A DNA stretch of 64,000 nt from Endocalyx cinctus (lineage: Eukaryota > Ascomycota > Sordariomycetes > Amphisphaeriales > Apiosporaceae): positions 2,134,441 through 2,198,440 of the forward strand of contig BCKC01000001.1 in the NCBI GenBank assembly GCA_001600455.1. The letters run 5' to 3'. The notes under the pieces are model-generated. The model was not told where the DNA came from and searched no databases. It was given only the letters and a program-made list of their open reading frames with translations. Shown here in pieces: positions 12,701 through 21,071 of the stretch. Made by a program: the position numbers and the translations under genes. Each line of letters starts with the position of its first letter. Positions within the stretch are counted from its first letter, which is position 1.

Positions 12701-14470
12701 CCTCCTAAACCGTTCCCTATGCTCCCCGGACAGGTGACTCCCCTTCCGTCGCAAATAGGGTCGGCACCCGTTCCAATGCCTCTGCATCCTTCCGCCATGC
12801 AGCAGCAGGGCTCGGCAGGACAACAACAACAACAACAAGCGATGGCGGTCAAACCGCCTCAAAACCAACAACAGCCAATGCAACAACATGCTCAGCCTAT
12901 ACAGGGTCAACAACCAGTACCGGTACCCGGGCCTGGGCAACCTGCAATGGTTGGGCAAGTACATAATCAGCAGATGCAGGGCATGGTACCACAGCAACAA
13001 CAACAACAACAGCAACACCCACCACAGGGCATAGCTCAATCTCCTCAGCACCAATTCACGTCACCCCAGGTAGCAGCAGGCGGAAATCCTCCTCCTCCTC
13101 CTCCTCCCGGCGCGTTCCAGAATCTTTCTCCCGCAGTTGGACAACCTCCAACGGCGCCAGGAGGAAAACCGTCATCCTCCACCTCGTTACTATCCGCTTC
13201 GACGCAAGCCACCCTCGCCGTCACCGGCAACCGCATGAAGAAGTGGATGCGGAAGACCTGGAACAACCAGAACCTGAAACAGGCGGCGGCGACGGTCGGA
13301 GGCGCCGTCATCGCCGAGTCCCTTGGTGGGAACGCCGTGGCGGGGGCTTCCCTCGCTAATAAGATTTATACTTCGGCTAGTACTTCTACGCCTCAGCAGC
13401 AGCAACAACAACAGCAGCAGCAGCAGCAGAGTAACTTGCCGACGACGACGACGACGATAACGGCCGGTCCGAGACCGCCTGGGCCGATACATGCTCAAAC
13501 GGCGCCGCCTCAGATGATGCAGATGCAGACGCAGAATCCGACGGTCATGGTTCAGCAGCAACAGCAGCAACAACAGCAAATCGTTCTCCCGCCTCAGCAG
13601 CCGGGTATGCCACTTCCAGGCGTACAAACCCCCGGTAGGCCACCTGTGGTTGGTCAGAATCCAACTCCCGTAGTCCAGATGAACATAAATAATGCGCAGA
13701 CCGTACAGCCTGCACCACCGCCGCAATGGTCTCAAAACATGAATGCCGGGAGACCCCCTCCACCCCCCGGGCCTCCACCAATGCAAATGCAATACGCACC
13801 ACCACAACCACAACTACCCGGTGCTGGCCCTGGACCTCAGCCAGGACTAGACACCAATCTAGCTGCGGGTCTTGCCCTTACAAATACCTTAATATCAGCG
13901 GCGGCGGCCACGCAACAAAACAATCATCAGCACCACGGGTCAGCTGAGCAGCATTATCATTATCACCATCAACAGCAGCAGCAGCAGCAGCAGCCCTACG
14001 ACGAGCCATCCCACTTCTCTTCGTCCCAGCCCGTAGTCGATTACTGCAACACGGGCGCGAATGCCCCGCCGACCAACGTAACGTACGTGGATAACTCGAC
14101 GACGTACGTAGACAACAGCGTAGACAACAGTACCGACATCGTACAGCAGCAACAACAGTCACAAATAGTGAACGATAATACTACAATGTACCTAGATACA
14201 CAGCAACAACAACAATCACAAATAGTAAACGATAATACTACAATGTACCTAGATGCGCAACAACAGCAACAGCAGATTGATACCGCGTCTTCGTATTACG
14301 CTCAAGAAGACATCTCTTCGTCTTCGTCCGCCGTGGGTCTTCTGGATTCTTCTGCCGTCGTCGAGGGTTATACGGCCGATACTACCACGGCGACGATGAC
14401 TATGACGGAGTGGGGTACTACCAGTACTGTGGATTACTCGGGCGGTAGTTGGGGAGATGGTGGGTGGTAA
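9755..14470 (+). CDS. WW-domain protein with long Q/P-rich, prion-like tail
   Basis: A single uninterrupted frame of 1571 aa. Residues 4-36 form a WW domain (LPEGWEWDYDGSRWFYRY...TGLTQFNFP) with the two spaced Trp residues and a closing Pro, so a proline-motif binding module is likely. From about residue 450 the protein is dominated by Pro, Gln, Ser and Asn, with many poly-Q runs of 5-11. A short non-repetitive island near 1150-1210 (13215-13375: NRMKKWMRKTWNNQNLK then an Ala/Gly helix) looks conserved and may be a second functional element. Near the C-terminus a 19-residue unit is duplicated in tandem. The extreme C-terminus is Gly/Trp/Tyr-rich. Function not recognised; scaffold or condensate-forming protein is an inference. 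Minus-strand frames here are shadows of CAG/CCT-rich sequence. Confidence 0.85.
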   Translation: MSALPEGWEWDYDGSRWFYRYKPTGLTQFNFPKPGDEFPDFVGADHYGPLVEEVLIIPQRDGDDGDAKSINPGAAVASEKNHSNSNSNGMSATGYFDPMYFDLGGDVSPIAGNEEGDFEDAPPFDSAPKSAPAAVEEEPRPAELSGLSRSGDAGPVEENRDHHPTPAVSDGRETAYELPENSSYRRDPGWSPVGIVSELWTNDTAKCADELAPVELDGSSISAAQPAQMQPFPILPVELPTTTEKSSSGAEEIEKRVEDMSSRKETQEEEKEDNSGSTQLRSDKTILSYLKKSEKRHSFHVLPAATYVHEIDWSTRLLNPRASSLHTSRSKAEKANIPDVLRPGKASPPRLSALSSDISGTPQSTEGATYIPGTEARHASISCGGRTTDLSHVPSVLKPGPRSQHRNNRPPSMSLGSSQSDRWPPKIISQPAANECNPSLSHENDDRPHANRVNTMPAQLPSSSKPSGAHSLPIFDEFTSTSHAHTMDGPQKMSSPQDSVVENVINPEEDGGKVTGQPVTSSGTPASSEALPVAAPLNVPRPQRLSTPSPIISPAQLQQSPSKISSPIINGATPNAPGQAQVNSNLTTGQQPNNHPSAPAPATVTNNPSPKPSSPPPSLPQFQSTPTPKPTSSSPSTQNGIDSTPSSVPNSQEKPTAQINLPQNQSPLQVHPLQGMGSNQLSASGHSAPNKPIVSSPSPRPNGIPQVGSPAPNMHPAHIAGRPPMMHPGSHPTPPPVFGVQQQQQQQGHNFQTSQQSSNGPPRPYMMAQTPPQPAVKPNIGPQQVPPQFTLPMQAQHQQQHAQIQPQQQPQHPGVPPVQQTGGHQTVLPYRPPVNMGQNHQSFPPHPHLQQQQSTIFPPSPIHRPHPHHMQSSPSVSSISPSMIPSQVSSPSPSIASLHRPPSAMSSNITLNSNAFISLGGGVQPQQPQTPLHHINGGISSSPAPQSGSPPPHQNSPLQTMTPRPPIGGNTTVTNGSNSSNSPPKPFPMLPGQVTPLPSQIGSAPVPMPLHPSAMQQQGSAGQQQQQQAMAVKPPQNQQQPMQQHAQPIQGQQPVPVPGPGQPAMVGQVHNQQMQGMVPQQQQQQQQHPPQGIAQSPQHQFTSPQVAAGGNPPPPPPPGAFQNLSPAVGQPPTAPGGKPSSSTSLLSASTQATLAVTGNRMKKWMRKTWNNQNLKQAAATVGGAVIAESLGGNAVAGASLANKIYTSASTSTPQQQQQQQQQQQQSNLPTTTTTITAGPRPPGPIHAQTAPPQMMQMQTQNPTVMVQQQQQQQQQIVLPPQQPGMPLPGVQTPGRPPVVGQNPTPVVQMNINNAQTVQPAPPPQWSQNMNAGRPPPPPGPPPMQMQYAPPQPQLPGAGPGPQPGLDTNLAAGLALTNTLISAAAATQQNNHQHHGSAEQHYHYHHQQQQQQQQPYDEPSHFSSSQPVVDYCNTGANAPPTNVTYVDNSTTYVDNSVDNSTDIVQQQQQSQIVNDNTTMYLDTQQQQQSQIVNDNTTMYLDAQQQQQQIDTASSYYAQEDISSSSSAVGLLDSSAVVEGYTADTTTATMTMTEWGTTSTVDYSGGSWGDGGW
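14159..14272 (+). repeat. 57-bp in-frame tandem duplication inside WW gene
   Basis: Two adjacent copies, first bases at 14159 and 14216, encode SQIVNDNTTMYLD followed by T or A and a poly-Q run. They differ by a few bases (gtgaac versus gtaaac; gataca versus gatgcg), so the duplication is fairly recent. Confidence 0.9.
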
Positions 14471-15325
14471 TGGAATCTTTTTTTTTCTTTTTTTCTCAAG
14501 GATTCCGCATGTTGTTGGTATTGAAGTCAAAAATTGAAAATACGAATGTCTTTTTTTTTTCTCTCTCTTTGGACGGTCCGTTCAGCGAATTTCCATAAAT
14601 TGTTATTCTTATTCATCCCTCTCTAATCAGCATTTTTAGATACCACATTTATACCTAACCTAGGTAGATATATCACATAGTTCCCTTTAGTTGCTTAGGT
14701 TAAAACGGGGAGAAAAAAAAAAGGGGGGGAAGGGAGGAAGAAAGAAAGGGGTTAATACTTAATGACATCTATGATGGAGATATTATATATATGTATTACG
14801 CGAGATTGAATAAATAATCTTTGAAATAAGACCGGAGGTACAATAGTCTACATATAATTTTATGATACGTTCAATGTATTCTGATGTATGATACCCTACA
14901 TAACAACATGATCTGTCGCATCGTCGCACCTAATGTAAAAAGTGGATAGGATGAAAGAAACGCCTAAGAGTATAGGCAATACTTACGGCATAAAGTTTCC
15001 TCTCGTAATATCTGGAACTATCATAAGCTCACTGTCACCACCTATCCAGCTCCTCTATGCTCTTAGCCAACTGGAAGAACTTATCATAATTATTCTACTA
15101 ATTAGCGTGGAAATCAAGAAAATGAATGCTTTCTACCCTGAATTTTATTTTATTGTAGGTCTAATTTGGTATCATTCGAGTGACTAATAGTACAATATTT
15201 GTTCGGCAGACCACATCACGAAATGATGATCTTCTGCAATAATAACACATATGTATAAAGTACCGCACGATAATTCATACAATACGAAGAAGTTGGGAGG
15301 TTCCTTTCCCCAAATCTGACATTCT
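14471..15325. other. Spacer between convergent genes
   Basis: AT-rich region between two convergent genes, with T, A and G homopolymers (14480-14500, 14715-14735) and no convincing gene. A frame at 14942-15187 has no recognisable features. Confidence 0.55.
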
Positions 15326-17212
15326 TCACTTCAATTTCGTAAGTATCTCCTCCGCCCTCGTGACCAGAGCCTTCGCTTTCTCGAGATTGGCTGTTTTCTC
15401 GTCCTTGTCGGACGGGGTGGCCGCCCCGTTCTTTCGATTGCCTAGAGCGTCACCCACGGCGCTTTCGACGCCGCGGACGGCCTGACGACCTTGTTCCCGG
15501 ACCTCGCCCTCCCAGAAGGCGCGCGCCGCCTCCCAGCGCTTCTGCATGCGGCGCAGGCTCCAAACGATGCCGAGCGCGGCGACGGCTCCCGCCTCGTACA
15601 GAGTCATAGTCAGCGTGCTGACGTAGACGAGCGCGCCAACTGCGGTAGTGAAGCCTGAGCTGCCGAGCGTCTGGAGGACGAGCTTCTGCGCGAGTGCCTG
15701 CAGGGCCGGCACTGTCTCCGTTTGCAGGTAGTGCCGAGCCGAGGGGATGTTCGTGGGCCAGTTGGTGGCGGGTGATGGCGATGGGCTTTCTGATAAAGAC
15801 GTTGTGGAGGAGGAAGTTACGTCGTTAGCCCTGAGAGGGATGCCGGCTTCTTTCATTCGGCCAGCGAGAAAGATGGCGCTTCGCTCGGCTTCGGGGAGGA
15901 ACCGCTGGGTGAGAATGTCGTTAGTGAGCATGCCCACGTCATCCACACGCCAGAACAGCTTCCACCAGCCTAGTTTACGCCATCGCTTGCTCGAAAAGGC
16001 CAGGTCCAGTTTGTCCTGGAGTTCTGCATGAGCACTCTCTGCCCAACTTTCAAGATGGGTTTGGAGAGCCGTGGGTATAGTGGCCGGGGTGGCCGAAGAC
16101 AGGGATGCTCCAAGCCGCCCAGTTTCGTCGGCTTCGAGGGCTGCTACTGCATTTCTTAAAATCGATGCGATCAACTCCTTGACAGGCGGTTTTGTAGTTG
16201 ATTCTGGATTAGAGAGAATATCGGCTTTCAACCATTCCACGAGCTTCGGCAGGTTGCTCTGGAACCAGAGATGCTCAAATTCGATGGCATTACCAAGATT
16301 TTTGCGCACAAGACCTAATCCTACGTTTGCTGTGTGAGTGTCTATGGGGACGAAGGGTAGCAACTCCGATTCCGCCGGTTTATAATTTGGTAGGTTTACG
16401 GTCGCCGCAATAACTTTTTGGCTTTCGAGAGTAGGCATCGATACTATTGATGCAGCACCCAGGATCCCATCCGCCACAAGCAAAACCTTGTGAACCGGAG
16501 TTCTTACTGGACTGAACTTCCCATCACTTGATGCCGGTATATCTACAGCGGGAACCAGTACGGAATCCTCGAAACCTTGGAAAGCACCAGCTCGACCCTC
16601 TTGTGCCGGTATCAAGGGGTTTGTCTCCATGAGAAGAAGCTCGAGGTTATTTCCGTTAAGAGTTGCCGAAGACACGTTGACTTGGTGTATTAAGCTCCCT
16701 TTGTCGACTACAGATATCACGCCGGCTTCCTTTTGCTGGTCCTCGATAGCTCCAACTCTAACAATCATGGGGCGCGACAGGTCATGCTCTTCGACTTCCT
16801 GTTCCCACTTCTCCGGGTCTTTCAGTGGATCGGCTAGCAATAACTTCAAGACCTCCTTCGCAGTTTTACTAGACTCGGATTTGTCGGTAATGCCTAAAAT
16901 GGCGACTCGAATTGACTCTTCGCCCGGCTTCTGACGCAAGCCATTGAGTGCAAGTTGTAAGCGTGACAGATTGACATAATTGGCGGCATGTTTCTGTAGT
17001 TCTACAAGAATTGTTTCCAGCTCTTTACGGGCTTCTATTTGACTTGTCGTCGCTGTCGACTGGAATCTTCGAGTGGAGTATGAGCTTTTTTTCCCGTTTC
17101 GAGACAAGGAACAAAATAGACATATCGAATGCCGCCGTTCGGATAATGGTAATCGATTTGAGGGTATAGGATTTCGAGGCACGATAGGCCGCAATCGTAG
17201 TCGCGGAGGCAT
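15326..17212 (-). CDS. Mitochondrial protein resembling fungal Mmc1 family
   Basis: Intronless, 628 aa from the ATG at 17212; the frame stays open upstream only to a TTG, so the ATG is preferred. The N-terminus (PPRLRLRPIVPRN...) is rich in Arg/Ser with no acid, and an RRFQSTATT-like cleavage region near 47-55 fits a mitochondrial presequence. The segment RVAILGITDKSESSKTAK near 100-118 looks like a degenerate P-loop of dynamin-like proteins. The centre is helical, and near the C-terminus two hydrophobic stretches (TTAVGALVYVSTLTMTLYE and AGAVAALGIVWSL, coded about 15560-15650) could form a membrane hairpin. The tail is Lys/Glu-rich coiled coil. I recall such proteins as the Mmc1 family, linked to mitochondrial inner-membrane organisation; that is from memory and unverified. 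Divergent from UBC7. Confidence 0.65.
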   Translation of the reverse strand: MPPRLRLRPIVPRNPIPSNRLPLSERRHSICLFCSLSRNGKKSSYSTRRFQSTATTSQIEARKELETILVELQKHAANYVNLSRLQLALNGLRQKPGEESIRVAILGITDKSESSKTAKEVLKLLLADPLKDPEKWEQEVEEHDLSRPMIVRVGAIEDQQKEAGVISVVDKGSLIHQVNVSSATLNGNNLELLLMETNPLIPAQEGRAGAFQGFEDSVLVPAVDIPASSDGKFSPVRTPVHKVLLVADGILGAASIVSMPTLESQKVIAATVNLPNYKPAESELLPFVPIDTHTANVGLGLVRKNLGNAIEFEHLWFQSNLPKLVEWLKADILSNPESTTKPPVKELIASILRNAVAALEADETGRLGASLSSATPATIPTALQTHLESWAESAHAELQDKLDLAFSSKRWRKLGWWKLFWRVDDVGMLTNDILTQRFLPEAERSAIFLAGRMKEAGIPLRANDVTSSSTTSLSESPSPSPATNWPTNIPSARHYLQTETVPALQALAQKLVLQTLGSSGFTTAVGALVYVSTLTMTLYEAGAVAALGIVWSLRRMQKRWEAARAFWEGEVREQGRQAVRGVESAVGDALGNRKNGAATPSDKDEKTANLEKAKALVTRAEEILTKLK

Positions 17213-17642
17213 CCTATCGTCTCGTAAATTGACCGGTAATGAGATGGTAGAGCTCCAGCCACACACCACCTTGAAGCTATTCAAGCTTGATGTAAAAGCT
17301 TCAAGCTCAAGTGTGACGTTTAAATGCGACTAAAACGGCTAAATCACGGCTTAAATTTCTAGATCGTCTTTGTTAGAGTTTAAGTACCCGATATGATAAT
17401 ATATCTCTGTATTGAATATAGCCGGTATGTATTAATGAATATCCATCTTCACCCCACCATCCAGTCAGACAGTAGATCTGTTATTCCCCACATTGACCCA
17501 GCAGCCAGGCGCAGTCATTCTTCTTGAACCATCTCACGGCATCTTTCCCTAAGTATTTAAATTAAACGCAGATCTACTATCTACAATACTGCATGGACGT
17601 TATATACCCAAGCTTATATCACCCATAATATCATCCATCATC
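17213..17642. promoter_or_regulatory. Divergent promoter region, Mmc1-like / ubc7
   Basis: 430 bp separate the two divergent start codons. AT-rich, with no element I can name. Confidence 0.5.
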
Positions 17643-18228
17643 ATGGCTCAGTCGACCGCCCAACGCCGACTAATGCAGGAATATAAAAGCCTGACAAATA
17701 ATCCGCCAGACGGTATCACCGCCGGCCCCGTGAGCGAGGACAATTACCTACACTGGGAAGCTCTCATCCAAGGACCCGAGGGCACGCCGTTCGAAGGCGG
17801 CATATTTCCTGCCGAGCTCAAGTTTCCTAAAGATTATCCACTAGCCCCTCCTAAGATGACTTTCCTAGGGGAGATATTCCACCCAAACGGTGAGTTCCGT
17901 CGTCCATCGGAGTTCAAAGAAAAAGAGAATGAATGAAGTTAGATAAAAAAGAACGAAACTCATCATGAAGACAGTATATCCCAGTGGCCTCGTCTGCATA
18001 TCGATCCTCCATCCTCCCGGTGACGACCCCAACCATTACGAGCACGCCTCCGAGCGATGGAGCCCTATCCAGTCGGTCGAGAAGATCCTAATTTCAGTTA
18101 TGAGCATGCTAGCCGAGCCGAACGACGAGAGCCCCGCGAATATAGAAGCAGCTAAAATGTGGCGTGACAGACGTCCAGAATACGAACAGAAGGTCCGGGA
18201 CGGCGTTCGCCGTATGCTCGGCCTGTAA
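17643..18228 (+). CDS. ubc7: E2 ubiquitin-conjugating enzyme, Ubc7/UBE2G2 type
   Basis: Exons 17643-17889 and 17975-18228 give 166 aa, the normal Ubc7 length. The intron is GTGAGT...ACAG, 85 bp, phase 1. The UBC fold is complete: N-terminal helix ([12 protein letters not shown]), [17 protein letters not shown] motif, catalytic Cys90 in [17 protein letters not shown], and the acidic active-site loop insertion ([17 protein letters not shown]) that marks the Ubc7/Cdc34 branch. [19 protein letters not shown] follows. Family role: charges ubiquitin for ER-associated degradation with Hrd1/Doa10 ligases and a Cue1-type activator. All key residues are present. Confidence 0.96.
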
Positions 18229-20486
18229 TAAACTAATGATAGATGAGTCTGGGCAATTACTTCATCGGCTTTCGAGGAGCATATTAGACCTTTAAAGAGG
18301 TGATTACGGTGGTCACGTAGGCGGCGCATGAATATTCCCTCTGCAGATCAGTGAAAGTATGGACACACCCGGTGTCATGCAAAGATAAGTACCAGCGAAA
18401 AACTTGATCACCAAGGTCGGTTCCCATCCAGGCGATTTCAGCGAGCGATAAATAACCCGGCCAGAGAGTATCGAGGTGAAGCTTCGGATGTGTATCAATG
18501 CCGATCGCGCATAATGGACTATGGATTAGCAGACTTGTTCTGGCATCTTTCCTGCATTTCTAAGATATTATATCTTTAAGTTGACAGACACTATACATGC
18601 AACGCAGCAGGCTCAGAGAATTCGCTTCTCGCGTCTCCCAAATGAAAAACCAATAACAATGTAGTAATCAGAACTTGTGCACGATGAAAATTAGAAATCT
18701 CCTCATGTCGTGAAATCTCATATATAGTACTTTCGAGCGAGTTTCCCCACGACTTGGGAATCTAGAACCTTACAAATTCTCGAGGAGACATCGCAGAGGA
18801 CAGCTATTCTTCTCGTTCGTTGGAAGACCCCTTAGAAATACTCTGGGGAGCATAGGTCATGATATCCGAGATACTAAGCAGCACGGGCTGTCACTTCAAA
18901 ATGCTGGACTAAAGAGGAAGCTAATGGACAACTCTACATGTGCTTTGTCGGGTATGGGACTTTTCCATTCATTGTGAGGCAGCCAAGTCATGATCGTAAA
19001 TATATAGGAGAGTATATGCCCCTGTTCCGAAGGTTCCGAAAGCTCCAACTGGGCCCATATCATATCAGGCACAAGTATCGGTCCAAGTATTATGCTCGGA
19101 ATGAAAATGTACGGTATCATTCAAAATAAAGTAGGTTTTTCGTATCCTGTGATTCGGAAGCATGTCATTGAGAAAGAAATTACGTAATTCTTGTAGTTGG
19201 TCGCCTTCCAATAGCACAGCATAATGGATATGTAGGAGCGGCGGAAGAAAGTCCTATCCGTATCCTTGCTTCTTGACATGCCCCAGACCCGAGATTGTCA
19301 GGCAAATTCAGAGGGGAAATACACACGGAGAAAGGAATATTCGATAGTCTACCCCGCACCTAAATTCGACTTGATCGGGAGCAATGCAGCGTAAAAAGAA
19401 GATCCACGATACTTATATGTAAGGCATATGTGGAGGAGGGGCGCAGGGACTGAGAAAGCGCCGGAGTTGATCATATTTTGGACAATTAATGCCCGTAATA
19501 GGAATAGGTTAACACGGAGATCGGTTTGGCTTGCCTATCTTATAAGACAGCTGGACAGGTAGGCTTTGGATGAGATAGGCGAGCAGACGGGGATAGCAAG
19601 CACACTGCATATAGGTATAACTGCTCAATATAGGTTACTGAGCGATGCCGCTTTAAAGGTTATTGTAGCCTGAGTCTTGGCCTAAGTTATGCGCTCAGCA
19701 GATATGCTTCAATATGTTGTTGAACTTGATTGTAGGAAGAGGTAGCAGGTACTTCATGTATTTTCTCACTACGTATATTATTCCCTAAAATACATTTTGA
19801 CGTGATAGTTCGGCCGGGCGCGGGTCCAGAATTGCGTGACGTGATCGTTCCAAGCTGGATATTAATCAATTGCTAAGAAGTTCGGGAAAGATCCTCCGGC
19901 CATTAGCCGTGTCTATTCAATTTAACTTTTACCTTTGGTTTTAATGAATTACAATACGGGTATATATGTGTAGAGGGATACTAGTTGCCACTACCTGCTA
20001 TGCCCTCGTCTCCCACCAATGCTCCATGCCATGCCATGGCATGTCCGCAAATATATACTTGATCTGTGCCAAAAGCTTCCAATCCGGTAAGGGATTTGCG
20101 AGGTATTTATCAAAACATGAGAATAAGTCTATATATATATATATATATATATATATTCAGCAGCTCTAATGCGTTAAATTCCAAAGGATGCCTGGACAAA
20201 CGATATTTCAGTGTGGATTAACCATTCCGCTGAAAATCACAGTCGCGGTTCGGAATCTGGTGTCGTCTTTACTACGGGCAAGGTAAAGTTAGGTCAGCCT
20301 AGCCCAAAGAGAGGGCACGACGACGAATCGGTCGATAGCAATTGCACAAAGAGGGTATGAAATCATGGACCATGATCTGGGTAAAACAGAGTCAGATACT
20401 ACATTTATATCTCTAGTTATTGGATCAACTACACAGATGGGCCTATAGAGGTGCCATTATAACCTAATGGGGTCAATATCAATAAT
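18229..20486. other. Gene-poor AT-rich block, left part
   Basis: No intact gene. Short frames such as 18896-19120 (minus) and 19687-19869 (minus) have fairly protein-like composition but no start, splice or family support. They may be relics. An (AT)13 microsatellite lies at 20131-20156. Confidence 0.5.
20131..20156. repeat. (AT)13 microsatellite
   Basis: Perfect dinucleotide run in the gene-poor block. Confidence 0.9.
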
Positions 20487-21071
20487 TCAGCACGCGTGGT
20501 CTTGCCATTGCTTAAGCACCTCGTCACTTGGCTGCTTACGCATACTTCCTAGCATATCATAAGACTTAGGTATCTTGTCCTGGTCGAGGAAGTAGTATTC
20601 ACAGATTTTGACATTACAGAAACGTCTCGTGTCGATCCATCGCCATTTCTCGAGCTTCGGATTAGGGGGTGAAGTAGGACCCGGATACCAGCTCAGGAAG
20701 TACTTGAGTAAGCTGATCATTTTCAACTTGGCTGAAAACGGTAGGGAAGGGCTAGTGATACTTAATATTCGTAATGTCCAGTTATGAGTGAGTTGGATTT
20801 CTAGGTGTGATTAGTAGGACGATGGCTCCGTTATTTGTGAGATGGGTCTAGAAAAGGTGTTGGCACCCATTTACGTACCAACATTCTTTACGAGTTGCTT
20901 ATAATCCGAATTAAGCGATAGAGTCCAACACTTCCACGTGGGCGAGTCCATTTCACTAACGTGAAAAGCGTCGTGTTTGAAGTTTAAGTATAAAGACCCG
21001 CATATCACAGGACTGATCCTAACATCGCTGTTTTTACAGCCTGGCTTAATAATAGCGAGCTTGGGAACTCT
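20487..21071 (-). pseudogene. 3' part of an unrecognised two-exon gene, possible relic
   Basis: On the minus strand a frame is open from 21071 down to 20879, ends at a donor GTACGT (20878), and resumes at 20800 after branch CTACTAAT and acceptor CTAG. The 78-bp intron fits perfectly in frame, and exon 2 ends with a stop at 20487. From the ATG at 20951 this encodes 128 aa; the open frame continues 40 codons upstream with protein-like composition (ICGSLYLNFKHDAFHV) but no ATG, so the true 5' end may be missing. The C-terminal half (LSWYPGPTSPPNPKLEKWRW, then CEYYFLDQDKIP) looks like a real globular protein. It faintly resembles the C-terminal parts of fungal 2EXR-type proteins; that is from memory and weak. 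Either a missed gene or a 5'-truncated relic. Confidence 0.5.

Noticed and set aside
11771..13813. Several long minus-strand frames across the WW gene
   Set aside because: Leu/Arg-rich shadows of CAG, CCT and CCA codons on the coding strand; no start context or family.
17213..17284. N-terminal extension of the Mmc1-like protein
   Set aside because: The frame begins with TTG; the first ATG (17212) gives a better presequence.
19687..19869. Minus-strand frame with protein-like composition
   Set aside because: It begins at TTG, and no clean upstream exon or family could be found; at most a relic.
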